NCBI GenBank assembly: GCA_030268105.1 | Contig: BSDZ01000019.1 | Span: forward strand, 226,001-290,000 | Source of the DNA: Volvox africanus | Taxonomy: Eukaryota; Chlorophyta; Chlorophyceae; Chlamydomonadales; Volvocaceae | Length of the DNA stretch: 64,000 nucleotides | Direction of reading: 5' to 3' | Notes under the pieces: generated by a model | The model's input: only the letters and a program-made list of their open reading frames with translations | Database searches by the model: none | What the model was told of the DNA's origin: nothing | Translations under genes and position numbers: made by a program | Shown here: positions 18,914 through 31,334 of the stretch, in pieces | Position numbering within the stretch: the first letter of the stretch is position 1 | Layout: each line of letters begins with the position of its first letter

Positions 18914-21900
18914 TCAAATAATTCTCGCACGAACCACCGCCTCCGGCGAGGACTTCGCCACGGCTGCTGCTGCCTCATCCACAATGACGGTATTGCTGGT
19001 GCCAGCTGGTCCGCCGCCGCTCCCGCCGCCGCTGCTGCCACGGCGGCCTCCGCTGTAGTTGCATCTGACGAAGGCCGCTAGCAGGGGCCTCGCTCGGTTA
19101 CTGGCGGCGTCCATGTGCGCCTCGAAGGACCCCAGGTCGAAGAAATTGGCTCCGGAGCGAGGGGATTTAATCACCACGATCGATGACTCACCTGGCACGG
19201 CGGGTTTTCGGTAAGTTCCGTTTTTCCCATGAAACTTTTAGAATGCCAGGTGCGACACTTAGGGTTTAGAACCTTAGCTTCAGCTCTTCAGTAGCTAGAC
19301 ATCCTAGCTTTTAGAACATCCAACGCATCGCCTGTGCAGTAATATATATAATACGTCCGTTGTAGTTAATAAGCAGCTGGATGTTCGGGTTGGACCAGTG
19401 GCCGGCCGTGACACAATCCGCTTGAAGCCACCAAAGAGCCAACATAAATCAAATTAATGTAATCTATATGAAAGGGTGTTACATTGCGGGCGACTAGCCC
19501 TGAAAGCACAAGCACTAATATATATGTATGTTGCCGTGTGGGCACCAAATATATATGTATGCTGGATATGTAATAACAATTATCATATTAGAGCTCATTG
19601 TATGTATCATTTAATTATTACATACAAGTAGCTCTAACTTTAGTAATAGCTCTAACTTTCCAACTTTGATAAAGTGCTCATCGGGTCATCCCGTCGGGTC
19701 ACCACCCACCCATTGCGGTGGTGTCGTCAAACCCGCTGAAGGGGGAGCTGCGGTCGATGACGTGCACAAGGCAGGGAGGCGGGGGCCGGGAGGCGGAAGA
19801 GGGGCCCTTGGCGGACTGGGCAGGGGGGAGATCCAGGGGAGCGGGAAGGGCGGGAGGGCCATTAACCGAGGGGGAAACGAGTTATGACCCAAAAGAAAGT
19901 AATAAAAAACATAATAGTAATCGGAATTTTCGCACGTGCCAAGATTGGGTATTCGCTGAACGGAGGCCTTTGCCAAGACACAGCAAAGAGGGGACTTCAA
20001 CGGCGGATGCAACGAGTCAGGGTCAGGGTCAGGAAACCAAACAGCGCGTCTGACCTCCTCTACCTTAGCCACGCCGCCTCAGGGGGGAACGGACGCCTCC
20101 CGAGTCCCAAGACGCAGAGCAGGGAGGACGGGAGGCGGGTACTCACCACCTTCATCACACCTTGAGGGCCCTCGTCTTATCCTGCTGCCCTCTCCAGATC
20201 TCCCCCTCCCAAGCCCCCCCTGCCCTAAGCTTCCCAGTAATGCTTCTGATGCCCCCCAGCCCCACCACTGCCTGTCAGGGCCTCAACCCACATGAGCGCC
20301 CCCCCTCCCCTCACCTGACAGATCTGTGCACGCCTCCGGTCCCTCCACGCCTTGAGTCCCACTCGGTCCACCACCCCGCCGTCTTTGAACGGACCGTGGC
20401 GGGCCACGTGACCTGGTGCCGGACACGTCGTCGGAAGAGAGAGGGGAGGGAGGGAGTTACACTCACTTTCCCATTCTACCCGACTTGCAGCATGCCTTTC
20501 CCCCTATTTCCCTCCTTCCCTTCACTCTCCCCCGGCACCTCACCCGGCACGTCTACCGCTTGAAAGACGAAAGGAATGGCCGCTGACGCCGCCACCGCCT
20601 CCGGTAGCGGCCCGCTGTCAATGAGCAGGTGCCGCCCATCTGACGTCACCACACCCACCGCGAACTCCCGATGGAGGTCCTCAAACCTGCGCGCGCGAAT
20701 CCGGGAGGTGGGGGGGGTGTTCAGATGGGGCTGGAGGGGCCGTCACAGCTGCCACAGCCGGCCCGTCCCCACCCGCATACACGCACACGCACACGCGTGC
20801 GTTCTGAAGTCATCTGCATACTTAATGATGTAATCTCGCCCTGTTGCGCGTGGGTTATCAACAACTAACACGTTTGAGGAAGTGTTTCACATCATTTCAT
20901 CTCATCTCGTCGTGAACGCTAACGCCAACACACGAACATGACTAGGGGAGACCCGGGGACGGGGAGCTCACGTGGGCGGCAAGAGGTCCTTCAGTCGGGA
21001 AACCACCCGGTCCAGACTGAGCGCCCCTCCGCGCCAGGGGGCCAGGGAGGGACGCAGCAACGAGGCGGGGGTCTGGTCGGACAAGTGACGGGCGACCTGA
21101 TGGGTGCAGACGCCACGGAAGGCGACATAGACGATCGGACAGACGGACGGACGGACGGACAGACGGATGGGGAGGCAATTCATAGAAATATAAATGCGCC
21201 AACAGAATCCAGAACGGCACCAATCCCAGATATCGCTGAGCTCATTTAAATGGGCGCGTTCCGTGAATTCAAAAACTTCAAACTCAAAATTGACGAGACG
21301 CGGTGACCCCGCGGCCAACGTTCCAATGAGCAACAGGGGGATTGCGACCCCGTTTGTTCTGTCTCCCATCTTTTGGGTAGCACTCCACGAGGGGCATTGG
21401 GGACTGCGAAATTCCAGAGGTACTGGCACCGCCCTAGAGACCCCACTTCCTCTTACATTCCTGATACTTAAAATAATATATTATCAACAATTATATATTA
21501 ATTCATTCATTAACAACACATAATAATCATAGTATCAATAATAAACATATATAATAAAGAAGCATCAAGAAATGAAATTTATTTTGGTCATTTCAAGCAT
21601 ACCGAACGCAAGGCTTATAGTTGAGGTCCTGCATTGCTTTATGAATGGCCTGCTTGAAGGCCAGGAGTTCCTCAAGTGTTAACTCACCCTATTGTACCGC
21701 ACCGTACCGCACCGCCCATAAGAGTGAGACCGAGCATCTGGCCAGATACCCCAAGCTCGATACGACATCATCGATTAACACAAACATACACGCATACAAA
21801 CATGCATACAGCCACATGCAATTCCGAATCACAATCACAATCACAATCACATTCCGAATGCGTCCGGTATGGGCGCTGCTTGAAGGCAATCACCTGACTA

Positions 21901-23843
21901 ATCTACGCCACGCGCGGCTACACTTGACTGATCGATAAGGAGAGCCCATATAAAGCCGTGCTGTGCCATGCTATGGCTTAAGTGCTATCATCAGGCACCA
22001 GTCGTACCTGTCGTGGTGTGTACCCCGCGCAGAAAAGGCTTCCCGCCAGCGCTCCCGCAGACGTGCCCATCACTCCACCTACGGGTAGGCCCAACTGGCA
22101 GAGGGAGATGCAAACCGGTCACCAGAAGAGCGGACGCAAGGGGGCGGAGCGAGTGCTGCTACCCAGTGGGGTCCAGGTGCTAGCGGGGTGCTAGCAAGTG
22201 CCTCAGAAGGGCGGAACAGGGAAGTGTGCCACGGAGCGCGGCTTCAAAAGTATTGATACGGATGAGAAAGCAGGGGGTTGTTTGCAAGGAATATGAAGCA
22301 ATGGAAAGCGCTGAATGGGTAATCAGAATCTCCGTACACATACAGGTAACAACAAACGTCAGCAGAGCCTGAAGGACGAAGCGCGGGAGCAGAGGACAGC
22401 CATTTAAGGGCGACACTCGCGCTTCACGGGGGGAGGGGGAGATTTGCGCCAGGTGCTGGGAGAAAGCAAGGCTGGGAATCACAGGCGAGATCGGGGGGTA
22501 AAAGGGGATAGCGCGCGTGCGTGTGTGTGTATGTGTATGTGTACAGCGGATGGGTAGTTTCTGGCACAAGGAAGCGTCATGGTGCGTGCAGAGAGCATCT
22601 TAAAGGCTGGTTGAAAGAAGATGCCTCTGGCTCCGCTCTCCTGGGCTCCCGCTCATGGAACGGTGCGATATGACTCGCGTGTTAGGAGGCGCGTCAAAGC
22701 ACCCTAGGGTGGGTGTTCGGGAAAGCGTCATTATGCCGTACGAAGAGAGGGCGAATAAATGTGTGTGGAACTTCACTGTAGGTATTGCCGGGCGTCATTT
22801 CGATTACTCCAACCGGCAGCGAGGATTTGAACATCGCCATGCGTCTCCCCCTCATATTCTATCCCCCTCATCTTCTGACACACAAGCCGCCCAGCCATGG
22901 CAAGGCCCACCAGAAACTGAGAGCTGTACACCGCCACCCTGCCCCAAACGACTTGGACAGGTAGAAGACTGTGCGGATAAGGGCGCCCTTGAATGGACAT
23001 GTGATTGCAACGACTCACGGAACCTGTTAACATGGTTTGCTGAATTTGAACCAGTCAAAGAAGGTCTGCAGCCCCCTTCCTCCCGCGGATGTAACGTTTC
23101 TGTTTATTAATGCTGCCAAGCGCGCCAGCCATGCTGGCTGAGTCGCCGTGGAGGGAGAGACTCAGCCGTTCTCTAGACATTCCGGAAACGCTGGGAAAGT
23201 CGACAGAGGAGGGACGATTTGCAGTGCACAAATATGTAAACCGTCCGACATTGTGATTAGGGAGACGGACGGGCCCGTCGTGGCTTGGCACGTTGACCAA
23301 ACATTCATACTCCCCTAAAACCGCGTAATATTTAGGTTTCTCGGATGTTTCTAGGTCTCACCTCCTCGACAGCCTGCAGAAAGCCCGCGTGTCCAGCGAA
23401 GGCCAGGAAACCACTTGACAAGACGAGGTCACAGGCATCCACACTAGGACCTGCAACTGAAAAAAAATAATGGATACATCGTAACGCAGCGGTTTTGGTA
23501 AATCGCACAGAGATGTGCTGGGATACAGCGCTCGATCCACTGCTTGGCGCCACCCAAGGTTGCCAACAAACCACTTACCACCCAAGACAACAAAAGCTAT
23601 AGTATTTTTGCGCTTCTCTACGACAGGCCCACTATCTTTAAACTACATTGTCCTCTGACTGCAAGCTCCCGATTCCTCACCTGCCCTCCGCGTCCCTGTG
23701 CGCGTCGGCGAGGCTCTTGCAACGGCCATGTCCGGCGACCGTTGCCGACGAGTGTGATTCAGGGAACATTTTAAGCAAAAGGGTTGCGGCTGACCACCCA
23801 GAGCCCCTGCCACTCTGTTCGGCGCCTGCAGAGGCGCGGGCAT
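18914..23843 (-). CDS. Patatin-like phospholipase / lipid acyl hydrolase
   Basis: Serine acyl hydrolase of the patatin fold, acting on membrane or storage lipids. Eight exons on the minus strand join in phase to 364 residues: 23843-23681, 23456-23362, 22094-22008, 21096-20972, 20686-20544, 20412-20315, 19815-19710 and 19191-18914. Residues 1-54 are Arg/Ser/Ala-rich, possibly an organelle transit peptide. The domain opens with CDLVLSSGFLAFAGHAGFL (63-81); the nucleophile elbow is GTSAG with Ser98; the catalytic Asp lies in KDGG at Asp215. SAAIPFVF, LVHVIDRSSPFSGFDD and IKSPRSGANFFDLG follow in the usual order. The oxyanion segment reads SSGFLAF rather than the classical GGGxR/KG. The C-terminus ends in a Gly/Ser/Ala tail. 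The Met at 23843 is the first in frame and its exon phase fits. Whether the product is plastidial is inference only. Confidence 0.9.
19475..19515. repeat. 41-bp interspersed intronic repeat, copy 2
   Basis: Matches 12698-12738 on the same strand, with 5 differences in 41. It lies in the last intron (19192-19709) of the patatin-like gene. Confidence 0.75.
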
Positions 23844-26261
23844 CGTTTACCTCGCTAAAATTTGGGCTTTGGAAAGCGTGGTGCAACCCTAGATCTGTAA
23901 TCGAACACGTTATGTTAGTTGAACCCAGGAATGGAAGGTTAGTGGGAAAAGTGCTGGAATACTCTTTGGGTGTACTTTGCGACGTTGAACAAAATATTAA
24001 GGTATATCCGAAAAGTTGAGTTTAAGTTTATGACAAAAACTTAATACTTTATTGGGTATTCAGTGAGAGGTGGAGAAAGGCATGCCGAAGAAAGGTCTCG
24101 GAGCCGCGCTTTTCAACAGAGAAGACTAACATGTTTAGAACATATCTAGAAACACTACATGTAAACGAAAAAAGCAATAGCATACTTGAGGTGTTCTAAT
24201 CTTAGAACTAGTTAGGCTTTCATAAGGGTATGTACGCCAGCAGTTATGTCAACTGTATACGAGGTGCCGGATTGCCGAATGATTCCTGCTTCCTGCATCT
24301 GTTTGTACAAGACATTATCATTTTCTCCGTTGTAATAAAAAAAATTTATAAATGTTCTGACCGGGTTAGGCGGGCATATAGTGGCATACTTCACGACAAC
24401 GCGACCGGACATCGTGGGTTCCCTACCAGAGGCCGCCACACGGGAGTAGGGATGATTGGAACAAGCAGCTGATGGTCGGAGATGTTTTGCTGACAAGGTC
24501 TTATTCTGAATTCTATGCAGTGCTAGCTCAGGGTCATAACCTCGGGATACCGTGGCAAGTGTCCGTGTGTGAGGGCGTGTGTCTGGAGTGCATCAGTGCT
24601 TGTGTGTCTATCTATCTGTTTGTGTGTATATGTCATTGCCAATAGCTTAGGCCAATAACAGGGTCTTACCTTTGGAAAGAAAGGCGCACGAAAGGGTTAA
24701 GCAAGGCCAGGATACGGAAGTCCCACCTTTCGTAGGGATACGGAAATAAACCCAGAGCCTCTCCGGAATACCGCAGTGTAGTATAAGTCCCCCACACCAT
24801 TCGCCGCTTGGGCCCCCCTTGATTTAGCCCATGGCACTGCTGGGACCTGGCGGCGCTCCCTCAATCAGCCACCCCCTTTTTCTACAAACCTGCGAACCGG
24901 TTCGGCTTTATGCTAACCTTCTCCACTGCCTCTGTATCAATCAGGCTGCCCATGACCATGATGAAAACTATCCGTAAGATATTGCACGCGCCATTTCAGC
25001 TACTAAAGACTAAGGAAACAGTAAAACACGATAGCAGCAAGTACTCAGAGGCCACGCCGCAACCTTTGCATTACGTACATGACTTGCCAGCCAGGACAGG
25101 AAAATCGACTCCCTGAAAACACACTTGAGCAAGGACATTCAGCAGCCATGGCGTACTGATGAACAGGCAGGTCAAGAGGGGAGACAATACACCTCATCCC
25201 CGGACGGACGGATGGTTAACCATGACTGCCCACTCCAGGCCTCACTCATTTCCTACCTTACTTCATTCCTCCCTCCCTCCATTTTACCATTTCCTTAGTC
25301 TTTAGTAGCTGAATTGGCGCGTGCAATATCCTACGGAAAGTTTAGTCATGCAAAGGTTGCAATTGCTGTGCAATGCTATGAAATGCTTTGCAAGGACACT
25401 CATACTATTACCCTTTGGATGCAATAATGTATTCAGTATCGGTATGGCAGAGCGTAAGCCAGAATGCTGCGCTATGGAGCAAACGTGGTATGATGCAGTA
25501 TGACTCGCAGTAGCCTTGGAGGGTTTGTGTCGAGGTCACTCTACGTAGTGTCCAACATATAATGATTTCCTACGTATAGTAATATTCCAAAAATATGTGA
25601 GGTCAGGTTTGTGACATCTGACATCTGGTAAGATCATTTTAGTTTGTGACGTCCACGATACGTGGGATCCAATGTATCGTAGAGCCCAACACTTGACCCC
25701 GACACTTGACCAGGAGACCTAGTTGCTCATCCATACCCCAGCCATAAGTTGTTGGGTGTCAAGTTACACCCTGCCATTAGAACGTCGATGTATTCTCAAC
25801 ACAGCGTCGCCTCGCAGCGTGAAGTGAATAAAGTTCATATTGAGCGTATGCTTCAGGTCGTTATGTTTCTAAAAATGATGTGCCCAATTCCCTCACGATA
25901 AACTACGAAGTTTGACACTATGATGAGTCCGCCGGTCGCACAAACTAGGGATTTACCGATATGCATCCTCCATTACCACACAGTTTCGTATCTGTCGGTT
26001 CCCAGACAATTTCGTGAGGCTATCGTTGTTTTGTTATACATAATGGTAGCTATGAAAAGAAAGACTGAAATTTTTCATTTTTGGTTCCACAGCTTAAATT
26101 GGATCAGGTGAACTAACCTAGGTTTTGGCTGCGGTTGCATCAATACCGCAGCAGTTTCGCCGCTTCCCGAACCTGTCTCTAAAGCTACTGAACCACAATC
26201 AACGGTAATAACCACCTTGTAACCTTAATCTTTTGCCAAAAATTCGCATCTTCATGTTTCC
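23844..26261. other. Anonymous sequence upstream of the patatin gene
   Basis: Should include the promoter of the patatin-like gene just above 23843. No convincing exon is seen. A 94-codon minus-strand frame at 24212-24496 has no recognised features. Confidence 0.5.
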
Positions 26262-26492
26262 TTAAAAGAAAATGAGTTCGTGCTGTGGTTGTTGGGGAAG
26301 GCTGAGAGTAAGGCCGATGGCAACCGCAATCGTGGCAGCTGCCAGGTACCACACCATCCCGGGCATGGGCCTCCCCCCCGAATCGCTGCGAGTCGCCTGA
26401 CGGAACACGGCCGCGAATAGCAAGGGGCCCAACCAGAGGCCATTGAGCTGATGGCCTCATTGAGCCACATTGAGCCACAATTGATGGCTCCC
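26262..26492 (-). pseudogene. 3' fragment of a major-facilitator-type transporter gene
   Basis: The minus strand reads GLWLGPLLFAAVFRQ, a hydrophilic loop, then WYLAAATIAVAIGLTLSLP and a stop at 26262. This resembles the last two membrane helices of a multi-helix transporter. Just upstream, GGAGCCATCAAT (Gly-Ala-Ile-Asn) is separated from GGCCTC by 38 nt that contain two TGTGGCTCAA units and shift the frame. Without that insert the text would read Gly-Ala-Ile-Asn-Gly-Leu, a common loop sequence in such transporters. No upstream exons were found, so I call it a broken remnant. The family assignment rests on hydrophobic pattern and loop motif only. Confidence 0.35.
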
Positions 26493-27097
26493 CCCTTTAA
26501 ATACATAAAGTGCACAACCTCCAAGCCTACGTAAGCTAAGTAAGTATATCTTTCGTTTCACGGGGTATGCAGCAATGCACACACGGATGCGCGGGATAGG
26601 TGCCACTAAGGTCCACGCAAAAAGGAAAAGAATGGCAGACCCAAAACTCTTTTCAAATCATTATCATTATCATAACCTACCACGGGTGCTGATCATCCCA
26701 TTTAAATAAGTGATTTATGCCCCCCGGATGATGCGTTGCGGAGGTGACAGTTTGGAGGAAAATATTATGAAAGGCAGGCATTCACACGGGATGTCCCTAA
26801 GTAATCGGGGCGGTTGATGAAATAAAAAGGCCATGTTAGATTGATTTATATTCAATATAGATTGGGAAAATACTCGTGACAGGTAATACAATTTGAGTAT
26901 TAAACAATTGAGGTTTAGCGTTTTAGAGCAGGGGGAAAGAAGGGGATTATCCCCGATATGGAGCAAATGACCGGTGGACAACTGCAACCGTCGCCGCCGT
27001 GAAAATCACATCGCCAGTACGGAATCGCGTTTGCTACGATATATTTATACACCAAGACATTATCCATAAGTCACTTAGCTCCACTCGCTCACTCCAG

Positions 27098-30000
27098 CTA
27101 GCAATCCTGCACACAAGTGCCAGTATTGTGACAACGATTGGAACAGTAGGGAAGCGCAAGCGAACATGGGTCTGCGTCGACCTGCGTCTGGGTCTCTTCA
27201 ACGCCAAGTTGGAAATGGTCGAGGTGAACCAAAATGGAAGCGGCGAGGTGTAGGGATTCCTTGGAAGTCCCAACCATTGCGGGACATGAGCGGACGCGAG
27301 TGCCGTTGTATTGGTCGGAAGGTGCGGCTAGAAGCGGGAGAAGGGCCGAAGTTTGCTTTTCTTTAGTTCGCGGAAAATGAGCAGCACCTATACTTTATCA
27401 ACTCCTTGCTGGTTCAACAGGTGTCCACAAAGCCGGCATCACTTTCGGCGGGGAACGTGGCGCAGCGATTGTCAGAGGTAGGGGCATTTTTCGAACCGGT
27501 GGGCACCAGTAATTTGGATCTCGTAGACAAGACCATCACACGCGTTTAACTGGGCAATTGTGAAGGTTTTACTGAGGTTGGTGCGTTCCAGGTGGACATT
27601 CAAGTGACGAATTTTAATATTTTGCAACATGTTCACTCCATTTTGTGTGTGGTATGTTCAGGACCTTACAAGGCTTTTTGCACGCTTACAACTGGATGAC
27701 GGCGACGAATGGATGGGTGCTGAACACTTGTCCAGGTTAGTAAATCTGATACGTGACACGCTGCTGCAAGTTCTTAAGTAAGCTTACAACTAATAAGCTA
27801 CTACGCTACGCTACTAATATTACACGGAAGATATATTTGCAAAGCCAGAAAACCTCAATGAAAACCTCAGAAAAAAGTCCTATTTGTCGTTTATGTGAAT
27901 ATCAAAATAAAAATTTATAAAGGACTGTAAATCCCCTCAGTATCCCAATGGATCACTAAATCTTCACTAATAATACTAAAAGAACGCAACGAATATTGTA
28001 TTTTATCCCAAAAAATATTGATTCTCATATTTATCTTATAAATCAACTTTTTTAGCTCCAGCAAATAGCTTATGTGTTAGCTCAAAGCTTCCTCCGCATT
28101 CAATAATTTGAGCACATACACATACACATACACAGAGATGGTTGAAAGCGGTTCTATGACATGCGACACTCGTGTCTTAGCGATTCCAACTTTTTTGAGT
28201 TGTATGACGTCGTGAATTAGTGGGCGTTTGTTTTGGGTTGTCTACATTCCCGCTATGAACGACGGCTTATCGATGGCTGGTTGACCGCCGCACAAACTTC
28301 GCTGCACATTATGGTCAACTTGGTTGCAGCTGCCAGCCCGTGGCGTGCGCCTCAGAGTTCGGCCCAAAGTGGAGCGACTACTGGAGCGACCCTTACGAAC
28401 TAAGCGATCGGGCCAGCGCCCTTGAGCACAGCCTCAGGCGGCGTAGCATCTGCTCCGCTCAGTTCAGTTTGGACGCTGATGAAAACCACTCCAGGTCAGT
28501 TTGACCCGCTGGGCTTTTGCGATCGCTCGAGTCCCTCCTTCACTTTGCAGTTGCCTGTTCATTTGATATCACGTCTGTCGACGTCAGTATATTCTCTTGT
28601 TCCTCTCTGATTTCCAGATCGGTAAAAGTGATCCCTCCTTCCGTGCGTTCTCACTGCAGCTGCACCGCCACATCGTCGCACGTCAAACTTGGTTCGGCCC
28701 TTCGTGCACTGGATGTATCCGTGAGCAGCGAGCATACGGCGGAAGGGCCCTTAGGTGCCCCTCGCGCGTGCGCTGGCGGTGTCTCACGGCGGTTAGAGCA
28801 GTTACCCTGGGGAGCTGACTTTCTTCCCCCCTACATGAGCGCCTTCGGGGAAACCAGCGGCGAGGTCAGCAGGGTCCGCGGCTTGCCGCCGGTGCCCTCG
28901 CTCATTACGTTGTCCGGGGACAACAAATCATTTACCAGTACGGCGCCAAGCACCGCCGGCAATCCGTTGGTACTGGGCGACTCCTTCTCCCCGGCCAGGG
29001 CGCCGGCGATGGGCGTGGGCCTGGTCGCTGGAGGTCCTGGAGCGGACGCGACCCATATTAGTGCGGTGGCGCAGTGCTCTCCACTGCGCGGCGTGGTGAA
29101 GGTCCGCAAGACGGAGGTGTCCAACGAGGAGAAGATCGGCGAGGGCGCGTAAGTGATGAGACGGCGCCATGAGGGCGCGTGCCCCTATGTGTGCCCCTGG
29201 CTTAGCACCCTTGGTTTCCTTCCCTTTTTACTGAGGATCGGCAGTCACTGCACTCACTGCTGTGCAGCTGCGACGTACAGCTGCTGTTGCTGCGTGCCTG
29301 CGAATGTTGTGAGCCTAAAAAAGTTTGGCCTTCGGCTGGGCCTTGCCTTGCCCCTCAGGTTCGGACAAGTCTCAAGGGCGGATGTATTCCCATACGGCGA
29401 CGTGGCCATCAAGTGGATCAAGGTAGGTGTTTCGGAGCGCCCTGCGTGCGTAGGCTGGGTGGTAGGCGAGTGTAACGTTGCATGAAGGACACCAGAGTGT
29501 ACGGACTGGTGTGGAATTGTGCGCGCTTCTTTGTCAGGTCATGGCGTGCGCCTGACAGAGCAAGTAAGTAAAATGTGAGGGCCCTATCCGCGTATTAAAA
29601 ATCCTCGGCACCTGATACTTCCACTGCTTCTTTAGCCTGGGGAGGGAGAAAGCGCTTCTCACCCGTACTGACTGGTTCCCAATCGGCGTATGGATATTGG
29701 AAGCGCGTTGCTCAGTTTGTTCAGAACTGCCCTTCTCCGTCCCGCGCAGCCGGGGCACATCGCCAAGCACTCGGATGCGTTCCTTGTTGAGGCCGACATT
29801 CTGGCCAACCTCAACCACCCGAATATCGTCCGCATGCTCGGTGTGGTCACCAGCCCGCCAGCCGGGGACAACGCGGGGGACTGCAACGGCGGCGCCGCGA
29901 CGGGTGTGTCGGATCCAGTCGTGGGGATCGTCACCGAGTTTGTGGGGAACGGGACCCTGGGACAGGTCGTGCGCTCGCCCAACGGAAGGCTGTCAACGCG

Positions 30001-30490
30001 GCAATGCGCCCGGATTGCGCTGCAGGTAAACGAGGTTGCCAGTTCCTCCACTTCTCCGAGTAGGCGAGGGGGTGGTGGTCAGGGTGGGCGTGAGGCCCTT
30101 CGTAGGGCCCTTCTTCCAGGCGGTGTAGGTTGTCTGGGTCTGTGTTACGTGCGAGTCATCTGTTGGGCCCACATGACCCTCACATGATGACCCGCCCCCA
30201 GCAGTTCCCCAATTGGCGGATAGTCGTTATCGGCCGCCCTCCAAGCCCCTCCCGCCTCCATTACTGCAGGGTGCCTTGTTACATCTGTACGGGTCGAGTC
30301 TGGCTCGGCGCGCCGCTCACTGACTTGTGTGCATGTGTGCCTTCCCCTCACGCAGGTGGCCGTGGGGATGGCCTATCTCCACTCGCAGTCGCCCGCAATT
30401 GTGCATTTCAACTTGAAGCCCGACAACGTGCTCATCCAAGGAGAGGGGGAGAACATGGTTGCCAAGGTCAGCTACCCGAGCAATTAAGAC

Positions 30491-30531
<41 letters not shown>

Positions 30532-31334
30532 AGGAGTGGTAATGGGCCGGAAGGCCCCGCAGTGACATGGTGTCGTCCTGTCGTGTTAGGGTTTCGTCTG
30601 GATCTGGCAGCTGCGTTCGTGTCCGTGTATGCTCCTGTGTGCGTTTCCCCGTGAATCATCACCGTCTCACAGGTGCCGCCACCAACTCACCCCCACTGCC
30701 ACTGGCTTCACGACATGTCACAGATTGCGGACTTTGGGCTGAGCAAGCCCAAGCACGGCAAGTACGTCTCCTGTCCTACGCCGCGCGGGACGCTGCCGTA
30801 CATGGCCCCCGAGGTGGTTCTTTTCTTGTCTGTGGTGCTGCTCTCACCGGCCACCTCAGCCGCTCCCGCTGCACCGCCGCGGCCGCTGCAGCAGCAGCGG
30901 CAGCAGTTGCAGCACCTTGAAGACGTGTTGACGTCCTCGTGGCAGCCATCACTGCCACCAAAACAGTGGGATCAACATCCGGTATCCCCACCGCTCCATC
31001 CACTGCAGCATCAGGATCCGCGATTCCTCCTATTCCCAGCGGCGCCACAACAGCAGCAGCACCCACTGTGGGGGTGGTGGCGGGGGTGGTGGCGGAGGAG
31101 GCGGGCGTGGCGGAGGCGGTGGCGGTGGCGGTGGCGGTGGGGGTGGGGGTGGCGGCGGAGGAGGAGGCGGGGGCGGGGGCGGTGGCGGTGGAGGAGGAGG
31201 CGGGGGCGGCGGAGGTGGGGGCGGCGGAGGGGGCGGTGGAGGAGGTGGAGGGGGCGGCGGTGGGGTTGGCGGTGGGGGTGGGGATGTCGGGACGGAGCAT
31301 CAAGCCTGATCGGCCAGGCATAGACTGCAAATGA
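27098..31334 (+). CDS. Protein kinase-like gene, left copy; probably catalytically dead
   Basis: Exons in phase: about 27098-27249 (5' edge uncertain), 27367-27477, 27662-27735, 28330-28494, 28618-29148, 29359-29422, 29750-30025, 30356-30466 and 30724 onward. A ~300-residue Ser/Gly/Pro-rich N-terminal part precedes a kinase domain. The Gly loop is GEGAFGQV, split by an intron. VAIKW carries the ATP-binding Lys, FLVEADIL the helix-C Glu, and ADFGLSK the metal-binding Asp. The catalytic loop reads HFNLKPDN, so the catalytic Asp is Asn (codon 30410-30412); Phe in place of Arg marks a non-RD type. GTLPYMAPE follows, then 30814-31014 is unrelated to the right-hand copy and the helix-F segment is missing. 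The gene ends in a GGC-rich tract open in all three frames (stops at 31307, 31321 and 31332), so the C-terminus is unsure. It resembles TKL-type kinases. A pseudokinase or pseudogene is likely. Confidence 0.78.
30492..30530. repeat. (TG)n microsatellite in a kinase intron
   Basis: About 19 TG units directly after the catalytic-loop exon. The inverted copy has (CA)n at 63494-63531 plus a longer T run next to it. Confidence 0.9.
31056..31282 (+). repeat. GGC/GGT/GGA tract encoding poly-Gly, Ala/Val/Glu or Trp/Arg depending on frame
   Basis: More than 220 bases almost without A or T on the coding strand, open in all three frames. One frame gives near-pure polyglycine ending in DVGTEHQA, one an Ala/Val/Glu-rich peptide ending in SGRSIKPDRPGIDCK, one a Trp/Arg-rich peptide. 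The equivalent tract in the right arm is shorter and has a different unit pattern. Confidence 0.85.

Noticed and set aside
20090..20300. Extra patatin exon between 20315 and 19815
   Set aside because: Acceptor-like sites exist, but the exons ending at 20315 and starting at 19815 join directly in phase and match the family order, so none is needed.
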